Source of the DNA: Chroococcidiopsidaceae cyanobacterium CP_BM_RX_35
Lineage (GTDB): Bacteria; Cyanobacteriota; Cyanobacteriia; Cyanobacteriales; Chroococcidiopsidaceae
DNA: 7,427 nt
NCBI GenBank assembly: GCA_019242465.1
Contig: JAFAVL010000694.1
Span: 1 to 7,427, forward strand
Direction: 5' to 3'
Shown: piece after piece, positions 1 through 5,980 of the stretch
How the letters are laid out: each line of letters starts with the position of its first letter
Numbering within the stretch: position 1 is the first letter of the stretch
Translations under genes and position numbers: made by a program
The notes under the pieces: generated by a model
What the model saw: only the letters and a program-made list of their open reading frames with translations
Told to the model about the DNA's origin: nothing
Databases searched by the model: none

Positions 1-2
1 TT

Positions 3-293
3 GAGTTACCCTTTCCTAAAGGTGAAGAAGACGAGCAAGAGTTAGCCGCCCTTTGTAAAGCTTTAGCTCATCCAGCCCGTATCCATATCCTCAAAATTTT
101 GAGCGAGAAAAAATCCTGTGTCTGTGGAGAAATCGTAGAGGTGATGCCCTTGGCTCAGTCTACGGTTTCAGAACACTTGAGGATTCTGAAACAGGCAGGA
201 CTAGTTCAGGGGGAAATCGATGGTTCACGAGTATGTTACTGCATACATCCGGGCAGACTAGGACGCTTCAAAGCACTCGTTGAAGCCTTATAA
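3..293 (+). CDS. arsR: ArsR/SmtB-family metalloregulatory repressor (5' end outside window)
   Basis: The reading frame is open from the window edge (first full codon at 3) to the TAA at 291-293, giving 96 visible residues. The true start lies upstream; the TTG at 99 is internal, because family-typical residues (AALCKALAHPARIHIL) precede it. The winged-helix core is clear: the HTH is PLAQSTVSEHLRILKQAGLV at visible residues 49-68, followed by the wing GEIDGSRVCYCI. A CVC metalloid-binding motif (Cys39, Cys41) corresponds to the ELCVCDL region of E. coli ArsR; Cys18, Cys78 and Cys80 are further thiols. Known of the family: a dimeric DNA-binding repressor that leaves its operator when As(III), Sb(III) or trivalent methylarsenicals bind the cysteines. 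It lies 62 bases before arsI on the same strand, so it probably controls arsI and arsN2. Which ligand it senses cannot be told from sequence. Confidence 0.93.
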   Translation, partial: ELPFPKGEEDEQELAALCKALAHPARIHILKILSEKKSCVCGEIVEVMPLAQSTVSEHLRILKQAGLVQGEIDGSRVCYCIHPGRLGRFKALVEAL

Positions 294-316
294 GCTGCTA
301 TTTTTTCTTCCACTTA

Positions 317-334
317 TCATCGTTCATCGTCGAT
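317..334. promoter_or_regulatory. Tandem TCATCGT repeat in the arsR-arsI gap, possible regulatory site
   Basis: Two adjacent perfect copies of TCATCGT (317-323 and 324-330) run into CGAT, which also makes a short palindrome ATCGTCGAT (326-334). It sits between arsR and the AAGGAG ribosome site of arsI (341-346, nine bases before ATG 356). A role as an operator or RNA element is inference only. ArsR operators are usually inverted repeats, which this is only weakly. Confidence 0.2.
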
Positions 335-355
335 TATAGAAAGGAGAGTCAGATT

Positions 356-828
356 ATGAAGTCCCGCCCACACATTAGCCTTGATGTCACCGATCTAGAA
401 GCTTCGATTCGCTTCTATAGTGCTGTCTTCGGTATTAAACCCACGAAGCAGCGCGATGACTACGCCAATTTCCGCTCTTTGGAGCCACCTCTCCACCTGG
501 CACTGGTATCTCAGCTTGGTCATCAACATAACCCCTCTCCTAACAGCACTTCGGTATCGAGTTATTTGAAGACTCTCAGTTACATGCTTGGCGGGAGCAG
601 GTTGTATCAGCAGGGCTAGTCCCCCGCATCGAAGAATCTGTTACCTGTTGCTACGCTGTAGCTGACAAGTTTTGGCTTCAAGATCCCGATGGGAACGAGT
701 GGGAGTTTTGGGTACGTAAAGACGAGGCCGATAGGATGCATGGGGAAAAGGCGGTATGCTGCGCTCCCGATTGCTGTACTCCAGAGTCTGAAACTCAAGA
801 ACCTGTCAAGGCTGCTTGCTGCTCATGA
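356..828 (+). pseudogene. arsI: ArsI-type C-As lyase (VOC/glyoxalase fold), broken by one frameshift
   Basis: The first half reads from ATG 356 (SD AAGGAG at 341-346) and keeps homology to about 544; that frame then runs into TAG at 617-619. The second half is open in the preceding frame from 544 to TGA 826-828. Joining the frames gives an almost complete VOC protein: HISLDVTDLEASIRFY near the N terminus, HFGIELFED (547-573), VTCCYAVADKFW (640-675) and DPDGNEWEFW (682-711). Known of ArsI: an Fe(II) dioxygenase that cleaves the C-As bond of trivalent methylarsenicals and aromatic arsenicals, with His/His/Glu iron ligands and a vicinal Cys pair that binds arsenic. All have candidates here: His at 371-373, His at 547-549, Glu at 703-705, CysCys at 646-651. 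The tail carries three more Cys-Cys pairs (757, 772, 817). A TAA at 541-543 in the second frame limits the shift to about 541-547. Loss of one base, for example AACCAG to AACAG, explains it. True pseudogene and sequencing error cannot be separated here. Confidence 0.9.
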
Positions 829-1277
829 CTAACGATCTAGGCGGGTTAATGAAGGGTGAAGTCATAATCCGACAGGCAGAATCAGGTAACTTGCCAGAGG
901 TTAAATCCCTCTTACAGGAGATGAGACTCCCTATTGCTGGGCTTGAGAACCATGTTGAGCATCTCTTTATTTTAGAGAGCCACTCCCGTGTGCTGGGCGC
1001 AGTTGATTTCGAGGCGTACCCACCTTACGTCCTACTGCGCTCACTGGTAGTAGCTCCTCAAGTACAAGGACAAGGCTACGGTCGCAGATTGCTTCAATTC
1101 ATTCTGGATGAAGTAAAAATCCAGGGCTTCCTAGAGGCTTACGCCCTCACTACCACTATTCCCAATTGGCTCGTGCGTCTAGGATTTGAAGAGATTTCCC
1201 GCTCAGATGTTCCCGAAGGGCTCCAGGCATCAGCTGAACTTCAAGAGGTGCCTGTCCAGCCTCAGCATTGGTCTTGA
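825..1277 (+). CDS. arsN2: ArsN2-type GNAT N-acetyltransferase of the arsenic cluster
   Basis: A 150-residue protein with a GNAT fold. VIIRQAESGNLPEVKSLL (13-30) is the usual first strand and helix. RSLVVAPQVQGQGYGRRLL (72-90) is the acetyl-CoA-binding motif A (Q/R-x-x-G-x-G/A). LTTT followed by RLGF (108-121) and the ending SDVPEGLQASAEL match ArsN2 proteins in arsenic operons. ATG 825 was chosen because it overlaps the arsI stop (ATGA, 825-828), suggesting translational coupling; ATG 849 (142 aa) is possible, since recognisable homology starts right after it. Known: the related ArsN1 acetylates the amino group of arsinothricin. The ArsN2 substrate is not settled to my knowledge, so a detoxification role here rests on homology and neighbours. 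The C terminus lacks the cysteines I would expect in some ArsN2 tails. Confidence 0.88.
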   Translation: MTNDLGGLMKGEVIIRQAESGNLPEVKSLLQEMRLPIAGLENHVEHLFILESHSRVLGAVDFEAYPPYVLLRSLVVAPQVQGQGYGRRLLQFILDEVKIQGFLEAYALTTTIPNWLVRLGFEEISRSDVPEGLQASAELQEVPVQPQHWS

Positions 1278-1281
1278 GACT

Positions 1282-1318
1282 AAGGCTGTAGCTCTTGCCA
1301 CGTTGCAGCTCTCAGCTT
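1282..1318 (+). terminator. Weak hairpin after arsN2, possible terminator
   Basis: An imperfect stem pairs GCTG plus AGCT (1285-1293, one bulged T) with AGCT plus CAGC (1307-1316, two extra bases), around a 13-base loop. It begins eight bases after the arsN2 stop and overlaps the 3' end of the converging MFS remnant. There is no T-run, so terminator function is doubtful. Confidence 0.25.
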
Positions 1319-1515
1319 AAGGTTGAGCAGTTCTGACGTGAAGCGGATACAAGAAAGACACTAGCAATGGGGAGAGCCGCGAACACTAGCAAGGCTGTAG
1401 TGGAGCCCGTTTGCGCTAACAATGTTCCAAACAGTGGTCCTCCTACCAGAATGCCGAATTCAAAGGCAGCATAGAACAAACTGGTTGCAGTTAACCCAAA
1501 CCTGACACTCTCCAT
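1312..1515 (-). pseudogene. Remnant of an MFS transporter (C-terminal end only)
   Basis: The 67 codons end with TGA (1314-1312) and read like the last two membrane helices of a major facilitator permease. The segment VRFGLTATSLFYAAFEFGIL resembles the conserved stretch before helix 11 (typically RRG.A...FYAAFDLGI). A second hydrophobic segment (TTALLVFAALPIASVFLVSA) follows, then a short polar tail. A complete MFS protein has about 390-420 residues and 12 helices, so more than 80% is missing. Upstream in the same frame a stop appears two codons before the ATG (TAG, 1521-1519), and the intact hydrolase gene occupies that DNA on the other strand. No other MFS piece is visible in the window. The parent's substrate cannot be told; its place next to arsRIN makes a drug or arsenical exporter possible, but that is inference. 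Confidence 0.7.
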
Positions 1516-1520
1516 TGCCT

Positions 1521-2372
1521 ATGATGCCTCTACAAACTCCCCAAGACCGATATGTCCAAGTTGGTCAAATTAATACACGTTATTGGACTTTGGGGGACAA
1601 GGGAACAGCAGTAATCTTACTCCACGGTCTTGGCAGTTGTGTAGAAACTTGGACGTTTAACATTAGCGTCTTAGCACAACAGCATCGCGTCTACGCTGTT
1701 GATCTAGTAGGCGCTGGTCGCTCTGATAAGCCAGCATCCACCTATTCACTCTCCTACCTAGCCCAGTTCGTTAAAGGTTTCATGGATGCTCTTAGAATCG
1801 AATCTGCCTGTCTAATCGGAAACTCCCTAGGAGGTGGCATTGCCTTACAATACGCACTAGATTTTCCTCGACAAGTTGAGAGATTGGTCTTAGTGAGCAG
1901 CTTCGGATTAGGTAAAGAAATCACATTCACGCTGCGGTTAGCAACGTTACCTTTCGTGGAAAAATTATTCCATCCCAGTCGGAGCAGTATAGCTTTGGCG
2001 TTGAAGCAATCTGTGTATGACTCAACACTTATTTCCCATGAGCAGGTTGAACTGTACTACCAAATTGGGACTCTTCCTGGGGCATGGTCAGCACTTTTAG
2101 CACTAATCAAGACGAACATTGACCTCTTTGGTGTTCGGACTAAGGTTTATTATGCAATTGTCGATAAATTGACTACCATCACCGCACCAACACTTGTGTT
2201 ATGGGGACGGCAGGACCGTGTGCTGCCAGTCGCTCATGCGACTATTGCTACTAAGCGATTGCCGAATGTTCGCCTACATATTTTTGAGCGGTGCGGTCAT
2301 TGGTCACAATTTGAATATTCAGAGGAGTTTAATAGTTTAGTTTTAGAGTTTTTAGCCGATCAGGCGGTCTAA
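1521..2372 (+). CDS. Alpha/beta hydrolase (MhpC/BphD-like fold, substrate unknown)
   Basis: A full-length alpha/beta hydrolase of about 283 residues. Numbering from the TTG at 1515 (two codons upstream), the oxyanion-hole segment HGLGS is at 37-41, the nucleophile elbow GNSLGG has Ser104, the acid is Asp234 in WGRQDRVLP, and the base is His262 in CGHWSQFE. All catalytic residues are present. The ending CGHWSQFEYSEEFNSLVLEFL is typical of the C-C-bond hydrolase/MenH-like branch, but this fold covers esterases, epoxide hydrolases, haloperoxidases and lactonases, so the reaction is undefined. There is no signal peptide, so it is probably cytosolic. The start is uncertain: TTG 1515, ATG 1521 and ATG 1524 all fit and none has a clear Shine-Dalgarno site. 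It starts within a few bases of the MFS remnant end, so its ancestral promoter region may have been replaced. It converges with the acyltransferase gene. Confidence 0.9.
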   Translation: MMPLQTPQDRYVQVGQINTRYWTLGDKGTAVILLHGLGSCVETWTFNISVLAQQHRVYAVDLVGAGRSDKPASTYSLSYLAQFVKGFMDALRIESACLIGNSLGGGIALQYALDFPRQVERLVLVSSFGLGKEITFTLRLATLPFVEKLFHPSRSSIALALKQSVYDSTLISHEQVELYYQIGTLPGAWSALLALIKTNIDLFGVRTKVYYAIVDKLTTITAPTLVLWGRQDRVLPVAHATIATKRLPNVRLHIFERCGHWSQFEYSEEFNSLVLEFLADQAV

Positions 2373-2441
2373 GCTAAATGCGCCAATTTTTACATATTGA
2401 GACTTCTTATTTCTAGGTGTAGGAGATGGCTGTGCCAGAAC

Positions 2442-3620
2442 TTAATTAGAGCTAATTGGCTTAAGTCCAAAGAGGAATCTTGTCATATTGTTTCGCCTAA
2501 TGACTAATTCATAAAGAACGATGGTTATGATTAGGGAGGTAGTGCTGATGACCCAAAACTTCTCCACAACGCCTGCACTCCAACGGACAACGTAGAAGCC
2601 AATCGTCACAATCACCGTTTGGTGAAGGATATAGAACGGGTAGGAAGCCTCGTTGGCGTATTGCAGGATTCCGCTGTTGAAATTCAGGTATCTGCGACCT
2701 AGACCCAGGAGCGCAACTACCCAAAACCAAGAATTGAAACCACGAAATCCTTGATACAATACATTTTCTAAGGAGTAGCCTCGAAGCGGGAGGATGTTGG
2801 TCATCGACAAGACCAAAAGCACCGACATTGAAGCAATTGCCATCAACAGTGCTATTCTTAGATGCCTATCTATGGCCTGGGTGAACCTGGTGTCGGAACA
2901 GATGAGATAGCCATAGATAAAGTAGAAGAGATACAGTAAGAAATTGGCCCAGTCATCGTAAAGATTCTGCAAACCTGGCCACCTAGGTCGTAATGCTCCT
3001 TCAATCACTGCCAATGGAACGCCTAGCAAAAATATCACCCCAAGGCTTTCGCAGAAGGCAGCTAGCTTTGAGAGGAGAGATGCTGCTACCGATTTTCTTA
3101 GATGAAGAAACAGTGGCAGAGCAATCAAAGAAAAAACGAAAAGGTAAACAATAAACCAAAGGTGTGCCCACTCAAAATTCCCTTGAGGACGAATGCCGTT
3201 GAAAAACTGGGGATAGAACTGGAGGTAGGATTTCTGGTAGTCTGGATGGCTCGAAAGTCGATAGTAAACCTGAGGAGGAACAACTACTAGGGTGCCAAAC
3301 AGGAAAGGAATAAACAGTCGTCTAAATCGGTTGTTTATATACTCAGTTCCTGTCCGGTAACCAAGAGCAAACCAAGTGGCAGCTCCTGAGAGGAGAAAGA
3401 AAAGAGGCATATGCCATTGGTGGACCAATAAGATAAATAAACTCAGCTCACGGCTCGATAAGCCATTTGTGACATAAAACTCCCCAAGTGGTCCAGAATA
3501 GAAAATGGCGGCGGTATGAAAATAAACTAGGAGCAGCACTGCTAAAACCCTGAGCCAATCTAAATCATGGCGTCTTGCAAGTTGCATTTTCGCTGTCACT
3601 TGTTGTTCTAATTGTTGCAT
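2442..3620 (-). CDS. Acyltransferase family 3 integral membrane protein (OafA/MdoC-like)
   Basis: A 392-residue polytopic protein with roughly ten hydrophobic segments. Family signatures: RVLAVLLLVYFH near the N terminus gives the conserved R-X10-H pair (Arg24, His35); WHMPLFFLLSG (69-79) is the usual second helix; NNRFRRLFIPFLF carries the RXXR motif (Arg98-Arg101); and FYILHQTVIV near the C terminus matches the late helix. Known of the family (PF01757): transfer of acetyl, succinyl or similar groups from the cytoplasm to glycans, lipids or antibiotics at the membrane. The closest flavour looks like MdoC/OpgC or OafA, but the acceptor here is unknown. A TTG at 3638 would add six residues. 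ATG 3620 is preferred because GGGAAG lies six bases upstream. No sugar-biosynthesis genes adjoin it, so it appears to be transcribed alone. Confidence 0.88.
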   Translation of the reverse strand: MQQLEQQVTAKMQLARRHDLDWLRVLAVLLLVYFHTAAIFYSGPLGEFYVTNGLSSRELSLFILLVHQWHMPLFFLLSGAATWFALGYRTGTEYINNRFRRLFIPFLFGTLVVVPPQVYYRLSSHPDYQKSYLQFYPQFFNGIRPQGNFEWAHLWFIVYLFVFSLIALPLFLHLRKSVAASLLSKLAAFCESLGVIFLLGVPLAVIEGALRPRWPGLQNLYDDWANFLLYLFYFIYGYLICSDTRFTQAIDRHLRIALLMAIASMSVLLVLSMTNILPLRGYSLENVLYQGFRGFNSWFWVVALLGLGRRYLNFNSGILQYANEASYPFYILHQTVIVTIGFYVVRWSAGVVEKFWVISTTSLIITIVLYELVIRRNNMTRFLFGLKPISSN

Positions 3621-3626
3621 CACATT

Positions 3627-3632
3627 CTTCCC
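3627..3632 (-). promoter_or_regulatory. Shine-Dalgarno site of the acyltransferase gene
   Basis: On the minus strand GGGAAG is followed by six bases and then ATG at 3620. This spacing favours ATG 3620 over the upstream TTG 3638, before which no purine-rich site was seen. Confidence 0.6.
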
Positions 3633-3638
3633 AGGCAA

Positions 3639-4513
3639 ATCTTAAGCAGGGGGTCGTATCCCAAATGTAGCAACCTGCAATACTAAATGATCAAACCTGC
3701 ACTTCCCGCTATTTCCAAATCAGGATTAATCACAACTAAGACAGTGTTCAAACCAGGATAGCTCTATCGTCCAAGTTATGCTCAACCAGTAGCTAAATGC
3801 CAACAAACTAAGCAACACCTAAGGCACAGTGACAGTCGTTCACCAAGCTTGACTAGACAGTTGCTGTGTCCAATAACTAAGTAAGATTTGGAGAGGTGGC
3901 ATCCTCCGAAATTGCCTATAAAGGCAGCAGAATTAGCCCGCTACCACCATTACCACTTGGATCGTAGCCATTCTGTTTAACTCAGATATTCTTGTAATCC
4001 AGATCGTGTCTCCCATAGCCGGAACAACTGCAGGCTTTGGTCTCTCTATCAGTGTTTCTTGATGGGGTTAAGTCAGTTGGTTAAACTGTATTTTGGGATT
4101 AGCCAAAAATTCGTATGCCCGTCTCAGCAGGTTCTGCTTTTTGAAGTTCATTAGACCCCCTGCATGAATGGCAAATCAGGGAGTTCAAACTATTAGAAAC
4201 TCGTGCTAAAAATCGATTCACGCAGGAAGTCTATTGATAAGGCTTGGTCAAATCCTACAATCAACATCTTGCCAATTTCCAGCGCCCGTTGATTCAACAG
4301 CTAATTACCCAACTAAACAATTGGCAAAATTCTGGCTCCCCCAACTTTCCCTGCTCGTGACCCCAACATCCGGTTCACTTACTCTACTAGATTAGGCATT
4401 GTTTTCTAGAACTCCTGCTCAGTAAGTATTTGAAAACTCGTCGGGAAAAGTCAGAGTAATGCAAAAGCTGGGAAATTTTTGTGGTGAGTGCAATCCTACT
4501 TAGATTACTCCGA
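3639..4513. other. Gene-poor stretch of about 870 bases with possible traces of decayed genes
   Basis: No open frame longer than about 60 codons with a plausible start exists on either strand. No tRNA, rRNA or known small RNA was recognised. Two small hairpins lie close together: GAGG/CCTC near 3893-3908 and GCCT/AGGC near 3914-3925. At about 4147-4212 a plus frame reads LHEWQIREFKLLETRAKNRF, then meets TGA TAA; the same frame continues with QHLANFQRPLIQQLITQLNN to a stop near 4359. An overlapping second frame is open for about 55 codons to a TAG near 4395. These look more like protein than random DNA but match no family I recognise. They could be an eroded gene. The stretch should also contain the promoter of the acyltransferase gene on the minus strand, which I could not locate. 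Confidence 0.5.
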
Positions 4514-4559
4514 AATCAAAAGCCCCATCCAGCAAATATACTGGATGGGGCTTTTGATT
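4514..4559 (-). terminator. Perfect 19-bp hairpin, strong intrinsic terminator
   Basis: The arm AATCAAAAGCCCCATCCAG (4514-4532) is exactly complementary to CTGGATGGGGCTTTTGATT (4541-4559) around the 8-base loop CAAATATA. The symmetrical A4/T4 tracts inside the arms make it usable in both directions. It begins 11 bases after the stop of the minus-strand 75-aa gene, which is why that strand is given. It would also stop plus-strand transcription arriving from the gene-poor stretch. Cyanobacteria generally lack Rho, so such hairpins carry most termination. Confidence 0.85.
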
Positions 4560-4570
4560 GTTGGGTGGAA

Positions 4571-4798
4571 CTAGTTAATAACAATGTAAGTGGAGCGTGG
4601 CGCGAAGTACGCTACCTTGTTCGCTTCCGGATCTTCGGCTTCAAGCGCTTGGCGTAAAGCCTGGTTGTCGGGTTCAACAACGGTTCTTTGGAACCGTTCC
4701 GGTAGTTGCTCTGGATGCTCTACACTTAGGTGGCAAGCTGGCTTACCGCCTGCGGTCCTAAGCGTGATATTGAATCGACGTGTGATTTTCACCGCCAA
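4571..4798 (-). CDS. Small hypothetical protein, family not recognised
   Basis: The 75 codons run from TTG 4798 (or GTG 4792, 73 aa) to TAG 4573-4571. An in-frame TGA directly precedes the TTG, so the gene cannot extend upstream without a frameshift. The product is soluble and charged, with no signal peptide or membrane helix: a basic beta-like N terminus (VKITRRFNITLRTAGG), one Cys in PACHLSVEH, an acidic helical middle (NQALRQALEAEDPEANK) and a beta-like end (YFAPRSTYIVIN). Reasons to accept it: balanced residue composition, while the opposite-strand frame is Ser/Trp/Arg-rich as expected of a shadow; and a perfect terminator hairpin beginning 11 bases after its stop. Against: no ATG and no Shine-Dalgarno site. 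It diverges from the DUF29 gene with about 110 bases between the starts. No function can be assigned. Confidence 0.55.
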   Translation of the reverse strand: MAVKITRRFNITLRTAGGKPACHLSVEHPEQLPERFQRTVVEPDNQALRQALEAEDPEANKVAYFAPRSTYIVIN

Positions 4799-4893
4799 TC
4801 AAGATCGGCAAGAAGCCAACTTGCGTTTAGCTGGTTTAGCGCCAGTTGCAAACAGTCGAGAACAATGTCAATCAACTCTTAGAGCAACGGGAT

Positions 4894-4900
4894 GGAGGGG
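4894..4900 (+). promoter_or_regulatory. Shine-Dalgarno site fixing the DUF29 start at GTG 4909
   Basis: GGAGGGG lies eight bases before GTG 4909. The frame is also open back to a TTG at 4846, but that extra 21-residue stretch (beginning QTVENNVNQLLEQ) has no counterpart in the family and no ribosome site. Confidence 0.65.
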
Positions 4901-4908
4901 CAGTAGAG

Positions 4909-5418
4909 GTGACTCAAGAGCTTAAACACCCTAGTTTATACGACACAGATTTTGTGCAATGGACAGAGAAAACGGCTGATTTGCTGCGCTCTGGTGCCTT
5001 CGGCGATGTGGATTGGGTAAACCTCATTGAGGAAATCGAAAGCTTGGGTAGGAATGACAAACGGGCTTTAAAAAGCCAGACTACGCGGGTAATAATGCAC
5101 CTGCTCAAGTGGCAGTATAAACCAGAACGTAGAAGCAATAGCTGCCAAGGTAGCATCGTTGAGGGGCGCGTTCAAATTAGAGATCTGCTTGCTGAGTCGC
5201 CCAGTCTTAAGCCTTATCTAAACAGCATTTTTGCTAATTGTTATCAGGATGCAGTTGAACAAGCTAGCGCCGAAACAGGACTACAGATAAAAGAGTTTCC
5301 AGAGGATTGCCTATACACAGTTGAGGATTTCCTCACCCTACCTGAACGAGTGGCGCGACTAAAGAGCAACGGGTTTAGATCGAACACCTACCTCTTCTGG
5401 AAGACTATGCTAATATAG
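4909..5418 (+). CDS. DUF29 family protein
   Basis: A 169-residue protein starting at GTG 4909. DUF29 (PF01724) hallmarks are unmistakable: LYDTDFVQWTEKTADLLRSG (10-29), DWVNLIEEIESLGRNDKRAL (35-54), HLLKWQYKPERRSNS (64-78), DLLAESPSLKP and the late segment FPEDCLYTVEDFL. The protein is mostly alpha-helical with no signal peptide, so it is probably cytosolic. The family is very common and multi-copy in cyanobacteria and has no established biochemical function; some members adjoin toxin-antitoxin or mobile loci, but nothing of the sort is seen here. Family members usually stop soon after the VEDFL/LPE segment. Here about 22 residues more (from RVARLKSNGF onward) read through to TAG 5418, suggesting loss of the ancestral stop or a late frameshift. 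The RRM gene follows after 122 bases on the same strand. Confidence 0.88.
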   Translation: MTQELKHPSLYDTDFVQWTEKTADLLRSGAFGDVDWVNLIEEIESLGRNDKRALKSQTTRVIMHLLKWQYKPERRSNSCQGSIVEGRVQIRDLLAESPSLKPYLNSIFANCYQDAVEQASAETGLQIKEFPEDCLYTVEDFLTLPERVARLKSNGFRSNTYLFWKTMLI

Positions 5419-5540
5419 GGGGTGAGAGTTACTTCGGTTGCAGTGTTTGTTTTGAGTATTGATCGGCTTTCTCCTTTTGGTCTTAACAGGCTTCCTCCGA
5501 AATCTAAATCTCTACACCCTAATGGTTTTGGAGACAGTTT

Positions 5541-5846
5541 ATGTCAATTTATGTAGGTAACTTGTCCTACGAGGTCGCACAAGAAGATCTGAGTGCTGTC
5601 TTCGCCGAATATGGCGTAGTCAAGCGAGTTCAGTTACCAACTGATCGGGAAACAGGTCGTCCACGTGGCTTTGGTTTCGTTGAAATGGAAACTGAAGCTG
5701 AAGAAACAGCAGCCATTGAAGCTCTTGATGGTGCTGAATGGATGGGGCGGATGCTGAAAGTTAATAAGGCTAAGCCACGGGAAGATAGAGGTTCGTCATT
5801 TGGTGGCGGTAATCGCAGAAATAACAGCTTCTCTAGCCGCTACTAA
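5541..5846 (+). CDS. rbp: Cyanobacterial RRM RNA-binding protein (Rbp type)
   Basis: A 101-residue protein with one complete RNA-recognition motif. RNP2 is IYVGNL (3-8) and RNP1 is RGFGFVEM (42-49), with the aromatic residues that stack on RNA (Tyr4, Phe44, Phe46). The RRM runs to about residue 80 and is followed by a short Gly/Asn/Ser/Arg tail (SSFGGGNRRNNSFSSRY). This is the layout of the cyanobacterial Rbp proteins, which bind single-stranded RNA, often rise in the cold and, in some species, affect mRNA localisation near thylakoids. Start ATG 5541 has GGAG at 5530-5533, seven bases away. The leader after the DUF29 stop is 122 bases; cold-regulated rbp genes commonly have long leaders, but no specific element was recognised. 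A GC-rich hairpin follows the stop, so the gene probably ends its transcript here. Confidence 0.95.
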   Translation: MSIYVGNLSYEVAQEDLSAVFAEYGVVKRVQLPTDRETGRPRGFGFVEMETEAEETAAIEALDGAEWMGRMLKVNKAKPREDRGSSFGGGNRRNNSFSSRY

Positions 5847-5883
5847 GCAGGAAACGCTCAAAGCTTCAGCTAGTTTGCAAGCA

Positions 5884-5913
5884 GCCCCGCGCTTCAAAGG
5901 CAAAGTGCGGGGC
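5884..5913 (+). terminator. GC-rich hairpin after the RRM gene
   Basis: GCCCCGCGCTT (5884-5894) pairs with AAGTGCGGGGC (5903-5913), 11 bp with one G-T wobble, around the loop CAAAGGCA. TTCTGCTTT follows, an interrupted T-tract. It lies 37 bases after the RRM stop, between convergent genes, and may also limit the minus-strand phnE operon, whose last stop is at 5981. Confidence 0.75.
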
Positions 5914-5980
5914 TTCTGCTTTGATAGAGAAAGTCCTGGCTTTAGCAAGCTGGCTCTGGCAACTGAACTTAGGCAGCGTT

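Noticed and set aside
541..547. Programmed -1 frameshift that would rescue ArsI
   Set aside because: No slippery heptamer (the site reads CCT AAC AGC) and no evident downstream stimulatory structure; a simple single-base loss fits better.
616..798. Minus-strand 60-codon frame
   Set aside because: It lies antisense to the second half of arsI, which has clear family motifs.
2444..2457. AATTAG/CTAATT inverted repeat as terminator of the convergent hydrolase and acyltransferase genes
   Set aside because: Only six A/T-rich pairs with a two-base loop, within the acyltransferase coding end; too weak.
2509..2730. Second minus-strand frame inside the acyltransferase
   Set aside because: Entirely within the acyltransferase gene, no recognisable motifs, Pro/Ser/Arg/Cys-rich shadow.
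3102..3290. Plus-strand 62-codon frame
   Set aside because: Antisense to acyltransferase sequence carrying family motifs.
4846..4908. Upstream TTG start for the DUF29 protein
   Set aside because: The extra residues have no family counterpart and the strong GGAGGGG site points to GTG 4909.
4590..4925. Plus-strand 111-codon frame
   Set aside because: Ser/Trp/Arg-rich composition typical of an antisense shadow, and it overlaps the better-supported 75-aa gene and the DUF29 start.
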